Assembly: GCA_026119935.1 (NCBI GenBank)
Contig: JALRMH010000039.1
Coordinates: forward strand, 248,001 to 312,000
Reading direction: 5' to 3'
DNA from: Endothia cerciana
Taxonomy: Eukaryota; Ascomycota; Sordariomycetes; Diaporthales; Cryphonectriaceae
DNA length: 64,000 nucleotides
Position numbers and translations under genes: made by a program. Numbering within the stretch: position 1 is the first letter of the stretch; every line of letters starts with the position of its first letter. Positions 1 through 11,246 of this stretch are shown here, piece after piece. A model generated the notes under the pieces. The model was not told the DNA's origin, ran no database searches, and was given only the letters and a program-made list of their open reading frames with translations.

Positions 1-2030
1 GCTGTGGTGACAATCTGAGAAACTCAAAAACTCAGATGTTCCGGGCTCGTCCCTTTATGCTTTTGACCAGCCCTCTGCCTTATACTGGCTTACCGCAAAT
101 GATGAGGCACTCTTTGTTGTTAGTAACTTGGCATTGTACGATCGTCCTTCCCTTGGGCCACAAATCACGGGCTCTCATTTTGGAATTATTGAACGTCTAC
201 ATAGGGTTGAGGGCGAGAAAATTCCCTCGGGGACATGGACAACACGATGAGCGAGGTACACAGCTAAGCAACGTGCATCATGAGGTGATGAAGCCTTCAA
301 GGATATCCATACAGGTATCTGGTGTGCCAATCACGATGTTGCAGTTTATCTCATTGAGGTCAGATGGCGGCTGATGAAGGCTCAACGTTCAGTCAGACCT
401 AGTGTAGTGGAATGATAAAGACTTGGTGCGTAACGAAGCTTCAATATGATCAATGGTAATATGTTTACGATGGCTACCCGACTGAAAGCCATGAACCTTC
501 GTGTCTGTTAGAGACATATGCTGATTGACCCAGGATAGGCTGTGTCTTGCTCTCGTTCCATAACTCAGGACATCACATTCTCTGGCCCCAGAATGTCGAT
601 AATGTTGAGGACCTTTATAGGCCTTTGAGAGTGACCGCTTTCTCGAGCTGCGCGCTATGAGTCTTCTGCAATTCTATGGCTGAGTCGTGAGATAATCGCC
701 TCAGAAGCCTTGGCATTCTATATCTCTAGTTAAGTTGGAATGCTCCTATGAGCGCATCCAAATACGTCACTTACTAAGTCCTCATGTACATAAGCTGACA
801 AGGCCATGACTTTTGCCTCTATTGGGCGCCCCCTCAGGAAACTTAAGCCTCTTCTATTACCACCGACGTTGCCAAGAAGCTCGTGACTGGTTTCTAGGGT
901 CTTTAGAGCCTTGCTGAATATCCATACGACACTGCTCACGGCGTGGCTTGCAGAAATAGCAATGGACTTGTTGCATCCCCGGATGCTATAGGCTAAAGGC
1001 GTATGTGCTCTGGAAGACGGGTCCTCTATATGAGGAAATCTGCTGTGGTAGGCAAGACATTCAAAATCCAAGTTTAACCCAATGTAGCCTATTCGAAGTT
1101 TCTTCTGGTTATCTTCATTACTCAATGTTTTCTAACATGATATCTCCCATGGGGAACCTTACTATCTACGGAAAGTCACCCAAGTATGGTTAACAATAGA
1201 GCTTTAGGAACAATACGACTCTCACCCTTAGTCCTATGCTAGAGTGCGGCCAGACAAGATCGGCTTCTTAGTGCTAGATCTTTCATATAGGCAGGGATAG
1301 ATTTTGGTGTCTTAGAAGATGCCGGAGCCTCCTGACACATCCGCGCTGCTCAAATTCTGGAGAAGCGCTAAACTGCACATGACCCCCTGGCTATTGTTGG
1401 TCGCGCAAAGTGACATGAAGCTGATACCTCACAGTCGACGTAGACACACGGAGGCTTGCCTCCCCATCTTCAAAAATTTTGACGTGACCTCAGTTCTCGT
1501 TGATGTTAGGCTGGTTCAAAAGTGCATCAAGGCCGAGGCCCTTCAACTTGTGGCGACGTTTGAACTAATTCACGACCAAGACAGCACCCACACCCTTGCC
1601 ACCCAAATTATCCGAGATACCGTGGTCCAAGCCATGATTCATGAAGTCACATACCAGCCGGATTCCAAGGGGGCTAGAACCTGGATGAGCAGGCAGCAGC
1701 GAATGCATTTGGCCCCTTTGTACAAGCTGAGAGCAATGGTCGTACATATTGGCCCTAATTATCAATGCCACTTGGCAAGGCTGAGACGATGGTGATCACG
1801 CTCTCCTTCTTGAACTCCGGATTTTTTCCTCTTTCTTCTTTCTGTGTTTTTGGATAATGTTGGGTTACAACGCAATAAACAGGTACTTAGTACCTACTTC
1901 AGAGATATCTGCCCACAACTATTTAAGACCTCGGGAGACAGCCCGATCAGGAACTGCAGACCTGAAGCTCTCGTCCGAACAAAAAACCGCCCAGGTTACT
2001 TCTATTACCTTTAGCTTTGGACTGGGTTAT
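1..2030. other. Gene-poor intergenic region left of the MULE element
   Basis: Short open frames occur on both strands but none shows a recognisable domain. The longest minus-strand frame (730-1125) begins with TTG, not ATG. One ATG-initiated frame at 1319-1795 is listed separately. The composition and many short interrupted frames suggest old, decayed sequence. I see no RNA gene here. Confidence 0.5.
1319..1795 (+). CDS. Unrecognised 158-residue open frame, doubtful gene
   Basis: This frame starts at a true ATG and ends at TGA. I do not recognise any domain in it. There is no signal peptide or membrane segment, and no adjoining exon could be built. It lies in a stretch of decayed intergenic DNA just left of a transposon. 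It may be a chance open frame or the remnant of a gene. It is recorded only because it is the longest ATG-initiated frame in the first 2 kb. Confidence 0.15.
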   Translation: MPEPPDTSALLKFWRSAKLHMTPWLLLVAQSDMKLIPHSRRRHTEACLPIFKNFDVTSVLVDVRLVQKCIKAEALQLVATFELIHDQDSTHTLATQIIRDTVVQAMIHEVTYQPDSKGARTWMSRQQRMHLAPLYKLRAMVVHIGPNYQCHLARLRRW

Positions 2031-2039
2031 CCAAGTCAT
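2031..2039. repeat. Candidate 9-bp target-site duplication, left copy
   Basis: The nine bases CCAAGTCAT occur here and again at 5082-5090 in the same orientation, outside the two terminal inverted repeats. Nine bases is the usual duplication length for Mutator-like elements. The copy lies 19 bases outside the perfect inverted repeat on this side and 12 bases outside on the other, so the pairing is suggestive, not proven. Confidence 0.4.
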
Positions 2040-2058
2040 AGTCTCGTTTGCCATTCTT

Positions 2059-2112
2059 GAAGAGAACGGATATTTTCAGAGCCAATTTTGGCTGTCGCAG
2101 AGCAAGGCTAGG
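2059..2112 (+). repeat. Left terminal inverted repeat (54 bp)
   Basis: The 54 bases from 2059 to 2112 are a perfect reverse complement of 5016-5069. The repeat begins GAAGAGAACGG and ends AAGGCTAGG. Perfect identity over 54 bases, flanking a transposase frame, identifies the ends of a DNA transposon. The true outer ends may lie a few bases further out, because the candidate target duplication is at 2031-2039. Confidence 0.95.
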
Positions 2113-2400
2113 CATAGTGGGCCCCTAGGGCTGCAACCTCTTTTGATTGTTCCTAAACGCACGGACTATACTGCCTGCCACGGCCCGCCAGGGCTATAGT
2201 TTAACGACCCTCTAAGCAAATATGATATACCAAAACCAAACCAAACTTTCCTACCAAAACGCAACATCATCGCCAGTTTTCTTCTGGTCCTCAAACACCC
2301 ACACAATGCGATTTCCGATCTCATCGACCTCTTAATCAATCGATTCGCCATCAAAAGTTACCCCCAGCTGGTTATTTACCGATTTTCCTGCATTGCCACG

Positions 2401-4819
2401 ATGGCGCAAACCCCTGATTACACCTACCTGGATGAGGAGGACCAGGCCCAGTGTCTCTAGTGGAATCATAGCATCACCCTTAACAACCGCCGCCTTCCTG
2501 CCCTCGCTAGCCCTCCCACCTACCTACCATTCTATATAACCGGCTATGATACGTATAACGACCTTAAGACCGAGTTGGATCAAGTTACAAAGTCTGCTGG
2601 CTTTGTTATATCGAAAAAGCACTCTGGGCCAACCTACGCCTGTCTAGTCTGCGCTTGCGGCGTAAGAACGCACGCTTCTATTACAAATGCAACCACTAAA
2701 TCAACAACGATTAAGAAGGGTTGTCTGTAGTCCGCCCTTGCTTCTATTACGAAAGCTTCTGAAGGGAAATAGATTTTGAAACTAGACGAGAGCTGCAGGC
2801 ACGAAAATCACGGTCCTCAAGATGTGCTAGAGGGCCAGCGAGGCTACACTAAGATTACAGATGAGATAGATTCATTTCTGAGGTGTAAGATAGAGGACCT
2901 ATTAACTAAGCTACGAGAGCTTGCAAAGGGTCTAGAATAGGAATTCCCTGATATTTCTGTAGGAAGGAACAGCATTAAGAACTAGCTATAATAGTATTGC
3001 AAAGATTAGCGAGGTATCTATACACCTGTACAAGCTATACTTGACGCTTTTAAGCAGAAGGGATACTTCTATAAGTTCTGTAGAGATCATAATAGTGATG
3101 TCTCTAGCATATTCTAGGCTATGCTGTAGCAGATGGACTCGTTGAAGCGATATTCTGGCAACCCTACTGTAGACTATACATACAGTACTAATAACAAGAA
3201 GATGCTATTCTTTCAGGCCACTATAATCAGCTAAGTAAAGAAGATCCTTCCTCTGTTTCAGGGACTAGTTGACAACGAAAAGGAGGAGGGATATCGCTGG
3301 CTTTTTTCGATGATTCGAGAGCTGTTTTCCTCTATTGGCTGTAAGGATCCGAACGTAGTGTGCACAGACTATGATGAGGCCCTTATCAATGCATTAGAGC
3401 ATGAATTTCCTCTTTCAAAACACCAGCCATACTTATTCCATATTAATATGAATGTGGTCCTCAATATCAAGAAGAAATAGAAGAGACCCGGCACTACAGC
3501 TTCTCTTCTAGACGCGCCTACCGGCGAGGAACTAGATAAAGAGGATGATAAGGAACTCGTGCAACTTAACGCGCTAGCGCGCAACAAGACTAATATACCT
3601 TATACAATCCCTGATACAATTCCTTACACACAGCAGGGACTCTTTGATCTTCTTCAGTTTATAGAGTACTCGAGTAAACAGGAGGTCTATAAGGAGGCCT
3701 GGTCTTATTTAAAGACCTAGTTCTGTAAGCAAACTACTGTTCTCTAATACCTTACGAAATAGTATGTCGATGAGAGAGAGGAGATTGTTAGTAAATAGGC
3801 TACGCACAAGATATACAAAAACAGCAATACAGGCCTTCGAACAACCTCATCTACCGAGTCGCAACACTATAAGCTAAAAGCTTATTTAAGCTAGGGATTT
3901 TATAATCTTCAACGACTAGTTAGCTGCATTAATGTAGCTATTAAAGATGCTAGAAACGCCTTTCGTATAGAGGTAGGGGAACAGAAGACTACCTCTCTCT
4001 AAAAGTATAACGGCATTACGTGGATAGGCAAGCTTCCGCTACGTATAGCTAGACCAGCACTTGAGGTTATCGCTAAAGCTGGTAGTCTAGCCAAGCATAT
4101 GCTCAAGGGCGAGATCCCTCGTAGGAACTGTACTAAAGAGTCGTGCGAGTGCTAGCAATAGCTTCAGATACTAGTTATCTGCCCTAATCGCATTGCAGAC
4201 AAGATGGAGAATAGCGATGCCCTTGTTATAAGCAACGTTAGCTCTTTCTGGTGGCTATACCAGGACCTCTCTTACGACAACCCTTTGCTAGCTGTTAGCG
4301 AACCCAAGCTAGTTACTAATACTAAGGGGCGTCCTAAGAACACTATAACGTTCAATAGTGACGAAGAAAGTATATTATCACGTAGGAGAGAGGTTATGGC
4401 ATCGCAGACGGCATCAAATACAGATTCTCTTGGCCGGAAGAACGTTAAGTCGGGCGACAAGACAGGGCGTACGACGGCGTCTGTACAGCGAGTCCTCTCC
4501 TCCTTCGAGCACAATGGTGATACCCTCCTCTTCCCTTGACGAGGGAGACGCGCGTGCTCGCCGGGCCAGCAAGAGAGATGGGCTTCTACAGCGTACGCTG
4601 TGCCAAGCTACAGCTACGGCCAGCACTCCTACACCTCCAGCTACTAGCAAGAAGCGTGGCCATCCTACGCCGACGATGGCTTTATCTCGCCCCCAAGCCA
4701 AGAAGATAAAGACTGCCGTGGCACAGACGAAGAGGACTGTCAACAGGCTAGCGATGCTGATAGAGGATGAGGATGAAGATGAGGATGTACAGGACGAGAT
4801 CACAGTGGCAGGTGGTTAG
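2401..4819 (+). pseudogene. MULE transposase pseudogene with RIP-type stops
   Basis: From the ATG at 2401 one frame runs to the TGA at 4537-4539 with no frameshift but with twenty internal stops. I counted sixteen TAG, four TAA and no TGA (for example 2458, 2728, 2770, 2938, 2983, 2989, 2992, 3007, 3115, 3127, 3232, 3478, 3718). The first ~100 codons look like a FAR1/WRKY-GCM1-type DNA-binding region with a Cys pair. A MULE catalytic core follows: DYTYSTN at about 3170, an EKEEGYRWLFS block, TDYDEALINALE with the second catalytic Asp at about 3370, and FHINMNV. A charged, Lys/Asp-rich tail continues in another frame to 4819, so the C-terminus probably also has a frameshift. It resembles fungal Hop-type MULEs. 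The stops make it non-functional. Confidence 0.88.
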
Positions 4820-5015
4820 CAGCTGGCCCCTGGCCGGCACAGCTGATTAGTCATACATAGACTGATCAATTTAGACAGAAATATCTATAGAAATCAACCC
4901 TCTAGACCTACTTTGATGCCTTCTTTTGGCTTAGTAGCAAGCCCTTTTGGTGGCCGTGGCAGCCGTGGCAGCCTCGCCCCGGCAGGCAACTTTGGCCCGT
5001 GCCACCCCTGCCACC

Positions 5016-5069
5016 CCTAGCCTTGCTCTGCGACAGCCAAAATTGGCTCTGAAAATATCCGTTCTCTTC
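5016..5069 (-). repeat. Right terminal inverted repeat (54 bp)
   Basis: This is the exact reverse complement of 2059-2112. Read on the minus strand from 5069 it begins GAAGAGAACGG. It marks the right end of the MULE element. Confidence 0.95.
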
Positions 5070-5081
5070 TTGAAAGCCTAG

Positions 5082-5090
5082 CCAAGTCAT
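5082..5090. repeat. Candidate 9-bp target-site duplication, right copy
   Basis: A second copy of CCAAGTCAT in direct orientation to 2031-2039, twelve bases outside the right inverted repeat. See the left copy for the limits of this assignment. Confidence 0.4.
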
Positions 5091-5827
5091 TTCTCGGCTT
5101 CTTAAGTCTTCGGATAAACATATCTGACCTCACAGTGGGCTGTGAATCAATACACAAGTGTCTTCCAGTGGCGACCTCTGTCTCTTAGTCTTGTATAATG
5201 GGCCTGTCACTTGTAATGGAAATCCTCAGGACCCAGCCACCCTCTCTCACTCCGTTAAATTTTTGTCAAGTCCCTGACCCATCGAAGAATGGTGAGGCGT
5301 CACGAATGGCTCTATGGTTTTTTGCCTTTGTCTGTGGAAAGGAAACGTCAGGTTGCATGAACACGAAATTGCAAGGCGTCTTCATACAACTCATGACCTA
5401 TATTGGAAGGTTCTGAGAGAAAATTATCATGTCCCAGAGTTCTAGGTACAAAAAGTGGCTCATTTTGCACACGGCGCCTCCGTCGGGTCCTTCACTTTAT
5501 TCATGATCACAACGGCTACTTGTATGGCTCAATGGTATTGGATTGTAATTCATTCAACCGGGCCCGGTCGATACTATCAATTGAAACGATTGACTTTGTA
5601 GCTTTTGGCCATTCATTGAGTAAGCTGTAAGTAAAAGAAGGGAAGCATCATTCCGTCCCATTTGTGACTATCTCCTGATCCAAAATCGTTAAGGCTTTTG
5701 AATCATCTAAGGATGCGTTTTGTTAGAATATCTATCACAGCAGCACTTCGGTAGGATAGATGGATCAAGGTACTCACCAGATGCGCCTGTAAGGTTCCAC
5801 GCGTGGAAGTCCAGAGCTCGCAACCGC
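5091..5827. other. Intergenic spacer between the MULE and the Cys-rich gene
   Basis: Only short frames are present, none recognisable. This is the 3' flank of the secreted cysteine-rich gene. I see nothing else to annotate. Confidence 0.5.
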
Positions 5828-6046
5828 TTAACACGAGCATCCGGCGTTGTCTCCGGTGCTGAAACAGCAACTGGCACCACCGCACTGGGCAGTCTCTACC
5901 CAGTTGCCAGTGGAGTCACATTCGTAGACAGCTCCGTCCGGGCCGGGCGCGCCGTCCTGGTTACCGCAGGCCCAAGTACCGGACGTGCAGGCCATGGTGG
6001 AAGCGGTCAAGAGGCCGAGAGTGACGAGAACACGAGAGAAGTACAT
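5828..6046 (-). CDS. Small secreted cysteine-rich protein (effector-like)
   Basis: The single-exon frame encodes 72 residues, from ATG at 6046 to TAA at 5828. Residues 1-19 form a typical signal peptide (Arg5, a Val/Leu-rich core, and a likely cleavage site after Ala19). The mature part of about 53 residues has eight cysteines at positions 20, 27, 43, 55, 60, 61, 70 and 72. It also has a Gly-Asn-Trp segment and a CGG...CC arrangement that suggest a compact disulfide-bonded fold. No catalytic domain is visible. Fungal proteins of this size and build include plant- or host-interaction effectors and antimicrobial peptides, but nothing here shows the role. It sits 0.76 kb from the transposon in a gene-poor stretch, a usual location for effector genes. 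I cannot assign a named family. Confidence 0.72.
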   Translation of the reverse strand: MYFSRVLVTLGLLTASTMACTSGTWACGNQDGAPGPDGAVYECDSTGNWVETAQCGGASCCFSTGDNAGCSC

Positions 6047-8465
6047 TTTGATGTGGGTGAAAGAGCAGGCTTGACAGTGATGCTTAAAGTTGTGTTGAAG
6101 GTATGGTTTGTGTGAGGATGTGAGAACTGATGCTGTTGAATCATTGACAAGTTGAATCTTGGGGAGGACACACGAGGCTTTAATACTTTTCGGTGTCGGC
6201 TATTGAAACCGTTCCTTCACAAGTCTGGAGGCCTTTCAAACCCGAAGCAGACATGTCCAGTGCTCCCTAGCTCTCTACTACGGGCTGGTCGGTCTGACTG
6301 CCTCACCGCGACCATCACATTGAAGGTCTTAGGATCTGCACAGGTTCACACCAAACCAAACTTTTGCGATCCGACCATACCGGCATACTTCTACTAATCA
6401 ACCCACCCACCGTTCTGGTGGAATTTGAAGGCCTCTCGATGGGGAAGGACCTGGCGATGGTAGGCAGCCGCGAGCTTGAGAAAGCCGGGATCACATGCAG
6501 ACTTAGGCCGAATTTGAGCCATGGCCGGGAAACCTATTGATTCACTCCCCGACTTTCTTGCCTATCACACTTTCCACGTAGTCTCAAAACGTAGATGTTG
6601 AGTACCACATTCAGTGATGATTCTACCCATGGCTGGACATGAGCGGAGAAAAGCCAAAACGCTTCTCATAGAACTCACGTCGCCCTGAAGTAACAGAGAT
6701 ATCCGTTGCCCAGACTCATCGTACTCATGTCGAGATTAGCCTAGAAATCGGGGAGGTTCTTTTTAACTGCTATCTGAAAAGCCTCGTCCTTAATTCGGGG
6801 CTTGTAACGACAAGAAATCCAACAGGGTTTCCAACCATCATAATTCACCTCTGCTATTTACCTTCATTTGTACGAGGCTCACAGAGTGCCGCAAACCCCG
6901 CCGAGCTAAGTCCTTGTAAATGTTTACTAGTGCAGAACTCCGCACTCTCAACACTTATGCAGCGCGAATGCGGAATTTTTTGTATTAGTGCGTTGTCTGA
7001 CGTGAGAGTCTTGCGCATCCGAATGGGATAGAATGCGGAGAAAAGACGGAAGGAGTATAATGGGACGGCCGCCTCTCAGCGCTTGCGTGTCTCAAGAGTG
7101 CTACGATGGAATCTTGTATAGGGGAGCAATAGAGCAAGGAGTGGACATATCATTGGATGCCTTACCCAGACTGATGGGGATTGGCCGACGTTCAGTTTAA
7201 GCTCTCATACGTATGTGTCAAGCCTGCAGGAGCGTGCAGAAGACGACAGGCGTGGGTAGGATCAGAGCTGACGGTATGCCGCTACTCGCAGAGGATTATT
7301 CACCATCCCGGAAACTTCTCGGAACTCGGGAGTTGTCCAGGGAGGTGCAATTCTGAATATGTCATCAGATGGGAGACGAGACATTACGAAGCATAGTACA
7401 GCATCGTTAGACCCAAGTCGGTACTGAGTAAAGAAGGTGCAGGAGTGACGTCGGGATGGTGTCAGTAGGATGTTCGGCTCCGGCTAGCCCGGGTTCGTAG
7501 TCAGGAAAGGGGAAGCGCCATGAAGGAAGAATCAGAGACAGAGGGCATGCTCGGAAAAGGTTCTCGGCGATGCGTCATGGGCGTGGAGATTATGTGGTGG
7601 TTTGGAGGCCGGAGGAGGCCGATCAGGCTTTGGGTATGACGGTGCGCTTTTCAAATTGATCCATGGGCGTTCCAACCCGGGATCGGCTTTACTCAGGGAC
7701 GATATGCTTCCAATGTCACCCCAGTGCCGGTTAATAACCGTCAAGAATCTACATGTAAACCCTCCAGTGGAAAGCTTAGATAGGGCTTGCCTCCAGTAGG
7801 ATCTCCACAGGAAGAGTTTTCCCCACTCATTGCCTGTTTGATGATTTCCATACCTTCACCCTGAGTCTGTCAGTATACACTGAAAACGATAGGGTCATAG
7901 TTATGACACATAAATCCACGGGGGCTTTGAAAGCAAAGGGCAATCGGTATCATGATATTCCTTTCCATACCCTCCACCAAGGAGTCTCGGCACTTGCGTA
8001 GTTAGAAAAGCGAGAAGGATAGGACTTGCTGGTAGACACCTGGTCCATCGTCCGGCACGCGTTCCGATATAGGCCTACCGTCCTCTTCAGACCGCATAGT
8101 GACGAATCAGACAATGCCCAGTTTCCAGAGGACCAGACCGCGAGTTAACATTGATAGTCCACGCTATCACCACTACCCATAATAGCAGCAACCTACTAGG
8201 CACGCTTTCGCATGAGCCTACGAGGAACATCGAAGACCGCTCCCCGGTTCAGGGGCATACCACGCCTTTGCACGATCGCCGAGCTACTTTCGCGCCTCCG
8301 TGTCCATCTGCCCGATTGCGTGCAACCTCGCCAGCAAGCTCCACCCTCCCGACGGGTATCGATGCAATCGCAAGACCGACGTCGTCTTCACAACCAGGAA
8401 GGAGGCCGCACGCCTCCCCTTGCCGTAGTCCGCTGAGGGTAGGGGGAGGGGGGTATGATCTTGAG
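6047..8465. other. 2.4-kb intergenic region
   Basis: This contains the upstream region of the minus-strand Cys-rich gene (a TATA-like TATTAAAG lies on the minus strand near 6180) and the 3' flank of the hydrolase gene. Open frames are short, with no recognisable domain. No RNA gene or repeat was identified. Confidence 0.5.
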
Positions 8466-9883
8466 TCACGCCCCAAAGGCAGCCATGATGGCTTGAGGAA
8501 CTGGAGCGTAGACCATGATGTCGTTGTGCCCTGTGTCCTGGTCAGGTTACCTTGCACTAAGGCCGGTACTGCTCATAGACTCACCTCCGTATGCAGACTG
8601 CTCGTGCACAATGACCACATCTCCCTCGCCGTGCCATGTAATCTTGAACGCCTTTTCCCCTCTAACATCCGTCCTCTCGTCTCTCATCTCCAAGAACTGC
8701 CTCTCATCCATCCCAGGACCAGCCTCAATACTCGCCCTCGCCACTGCCTCAAATATCTTGACGCTCTCGACACACGGAATATCCCAATCGTCAGCAGCAG
8801 CTACGAGACTCAACCTCAACCTCCCACCTCTCTCCCTGGTCTGTGCCGTCAAGGCAGCAAGTCTATCCAACGACTTCCACTTGTCCACTACAAACCCCAG
8901 GATGCCCCTCAGAACCGGCGGCACGACGCCCAGCGGCTTCAGCAAGGGCACAACCCCACCGAGCGAGTAATTCGCCAGCATTGTCGGGAGGCTCGAGAAA
9001 GGCGCAACGAGGACCACGCCCGCAAACTCGATGCCCTTCTCGCGCGAGAACTTCTCCGCCGTCGCCGCGGCAACCGCGGTCCCTAGGCTCTGGCCCAGGA
9101 GCAGGATGCGGGAGGGCGGTATGTCGAGGACCGTGAGCGCAAAGTCGACGAGCGTGGTGGCGTCGGTGATCAGGCCCTCCTCGGTCGGTGCGCCGGTGCT
9201 GTGCCCGAAGCCTCGGTAGTCGAGAGCGATGACGTGCCACTTTGGATGTGTGTCGCTCAGCATGTGGTACTGCGCCGCGCGGGTGTTCTGAGCTATGTGG
9301 CCTGCGTTTCCGTGGACTGGAAAGAAGCTTAGCATCCTTGCGCGGGGCGGGATGAGCGTATGGGCACTCTGGTAACTCACATGAGAGGATCAGGCGAGCC
9401 TCTGGGTCGTCTTTCAGGAGACGGAAGGCGCCGGAGGACGTGTATTTGTCCAGGGAGACCCGTGAGGCACGTGAGAAAGTCGCCTCATCCTGTGTATACG
9501 CGACTAGTGGCAATATATGCCACAGGTACAGCGTCACTCCGTCGATGGTGGGAAGCGTGAAGGGGGTCACCTGATTTTCTGATTCAGGGATCAGGCAACG
9601 TATTCAAGGTTTATTTTCCCAAAGGCAGCGTCTTACTTGCAAATCCCCATTTCTCGGGGTCCTTGACATCGTTCCACCACAGAGTATGAAACTTGTGAGC
9701 ATAGAGGGCCCTTTTAGAGGATGAGCCAAATCCTAACAGGTGGGCTCCCAAGGAACGCCGAACTCACTGTCTCTGAAAGAAAGGAATGCCTAGGAGGCCG
9801 ATGATAACCCCATAAAGAGCAAATGGGCCGAGGGCGGCAAGAGCCCAGTAAGCCTTGGAATCGGATCTTGAAGTCGGCGACAT
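8466..9883 (-). CDS. ABHD12-like alpha/beta hydrolase (putative monoacylglycerol lipase)
   Basis: Five exons: 9883-9768, 9710-9637, 9578-9381, 9316-8585 and 8530-8466. The introns are 57, 58, 64 and 54 nt, all GT-AG with phases that close, giving 394 residues. Residues ~15-35 form one membrane-spanning helix. The oxyanion-hole motif HGNAGH is at 131-136 and the nucleophile elbow GQSLG has Ser206. A DDWDIP motif supplies the likely catalytic Asp. The catalytic His375 (YGGHND) appears only when the 54-nt last intron is removed, which supports that splice. The order of motifs and the N-terminal helix match ABHD12/ABHD13-type serine hydrolases, which cleave monoacylglycerols or lysophospholipids at membranes. 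The exact substrate is inferred. Confidence 0.85.
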
Positions 9884-11246
9884 GTATGTAATAGACTCAG
9901 ACCGAGGCTAAGGAATGAGGTCTGGAATGAAGGTCGAGGAAGGCCGAGGAACGTTGGGGTGCAAATGGTTGCAGTCTACGGGGCTATGTATGCGGAATGG
10001 GCAGGAGAGATAACCAGGGCCATGTCCATCACGAGGAAAGGAGTTGTTTGTTGCACACATGAGAGTCAGACGAGTTTGTAGCATTCAACGTAAAGAGCTG
10101 ACGTCGGTCGCGATGATGCCGGGGTCCACTGTCGCAGGGTCATGCGAAGCTAACTTTGCAAGACCTAGACGGCAGCCTGAGGCCAGTACGGACGTACTGT
10201 GCCGAGTACCGGGTGTTATTTAGTCCTGCAGGGCTATTTGGCAGCCACTAACGCAATTGCTGCTTCTCTGGTCATTTAGGGTCAGGCAATCTCTCTCAAT
10301 ACAGCCTCGACGTTTAAGAGGCGGAGGGGCTGCCCGCAAAATGAGGCTCAAACTGGCCGGTCAGCTGATTTCCTGCAAGATACACCGGATTATCCGGAGA
10401 CCCAATCACACAGGCAGTGGGAAGCCGGTTTGAACAAATCGGGTCTCAGTCCGAGGTTCCCTTCATTTCCGGGGTTAAACGCGGTGAGCTGGACAAAGTC
10501 ACCTATCATCGACACCTAAAGTCTATGCTCAAGATACTATGTATCAACTATAGGCCTCCCTGTTCTACCTGGTATGTTACGACAGAATCAGGGGCACCAT
10601 GGATATACAAGCAGTCATGATGGAGTGCCAGAGGCCTCTTGCCATTTCATGATTGATTTCAGCGTCCTTGGCTTAGCGTGCGTGAAGTAGCACGAGACCA
10701 AGCCTTCGACAAGCGGACAGGGCGGCTATCATGATGTTGCTGGTCGAAGAATTCGTTGTGAGCATGGTCACTAAAGTCGCTCGCTTCAGGAAAGAGAAGG
10801 TGTTTTATAATATGAAAGAACGCCCATGAATAGTAGTTGATAGAGATTGAACAACCTGTGTAGACAGAAGCCCACCAGAAAAAGGTCCCCAGGGATGTTA
10901 TACTTACTGCTGGCTGACTGATCAGCAACAGCGCCGGCGTCACTAGCACCAGTGGCGCCGCAGGTCCTCATGCTTCCTGCACAGCAGAGGAGCCGCACCC
11001 CAGAGGCTAGAGCTCCCAGGTCCCTCCCCGACTCCACCCACCTTTTTGGAACTTCATCCCCAAACATCGCCTCCTCCCACATGGGCTTGCACTCCCTCCA
11101 ATTCCGCCCAAGCCCTCCGCCAGTACCGTACATGGCCTGTACGGTCAACGCTGGACCGGAGACACGCACATCAATGTATTTCCCATAGCATCCAATCGAC
11201 AGAGTTTCCCCCTTCTCTTTTTAGGCCACAATAATTTCGTGTCGCG
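9884..11246. other. Divergent intergenic region between the hydrolase and swc3
   Basis: About 1.36 kb serve as upstream regions of two divergently transcribed genes. A moderately GC-rich minus-strand frame (10786-11169) has no ATG at its open start and no recognisable domain, so I treat it as non-coding or an untranslated leader. A GTAAGT at about 10905 on the minus strand could be a splice donor of an unannotated transcript. Confidence 0.4.

Larger units (their letters stand above)
2059..5069 (+). mobile_element. Non-autonomous (decayed) Mutator-like DNA transposon
   Basis: A 3.0-kb class II element bounded by perfect 54-bp inverted repeats and containing one transposase frame (2401 onward). 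The frame keeps MULE family features but is cut by twenty stop codons. All of these are TAG or TAA, as expected from C-to-T change at CpA on either strand (RIP). The inverted repeats remain identical, so the copy could still be moved by a transposase supplied elsewhere. Subterminal GC-rich, repeat-like sequence (around 4950-5015, with GTGGCA-type units) separates the right repeat from the coding part. Candidate 9-bp target duplications lie just outside. Confidence 0.88.

Noticed and set aside
2401..4539. Stop-codon recoding or readthrough in the MULE transposase
   Set aside because: All other genes in the window use TAG and TAA as normal stops; the one-sided pattern is better explained by RIP.
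8547..9380. Unspliced end of the hydrolase at 8547
   Set aside because: It lacks the catalytic His. Removing the 54-nt intron (8531-8584) gives YGGHND and a proper C-terminus ending at 8466.
9768..9883. Possible frameshift in exon 1 of the alpha/beta hydrolase
   Set aside because: Re-reading the bases around 9840 showed the ATG frame is continuous through the membrane helix into exon 2, so no shift is needed.
10786..11169. 127-residue minus-strand frame upstream of swc3
   Set aside because: It has no ATG at its open start, no recognised domain and no supporting exon structure; it was kept only as a note under the intergenic entry.
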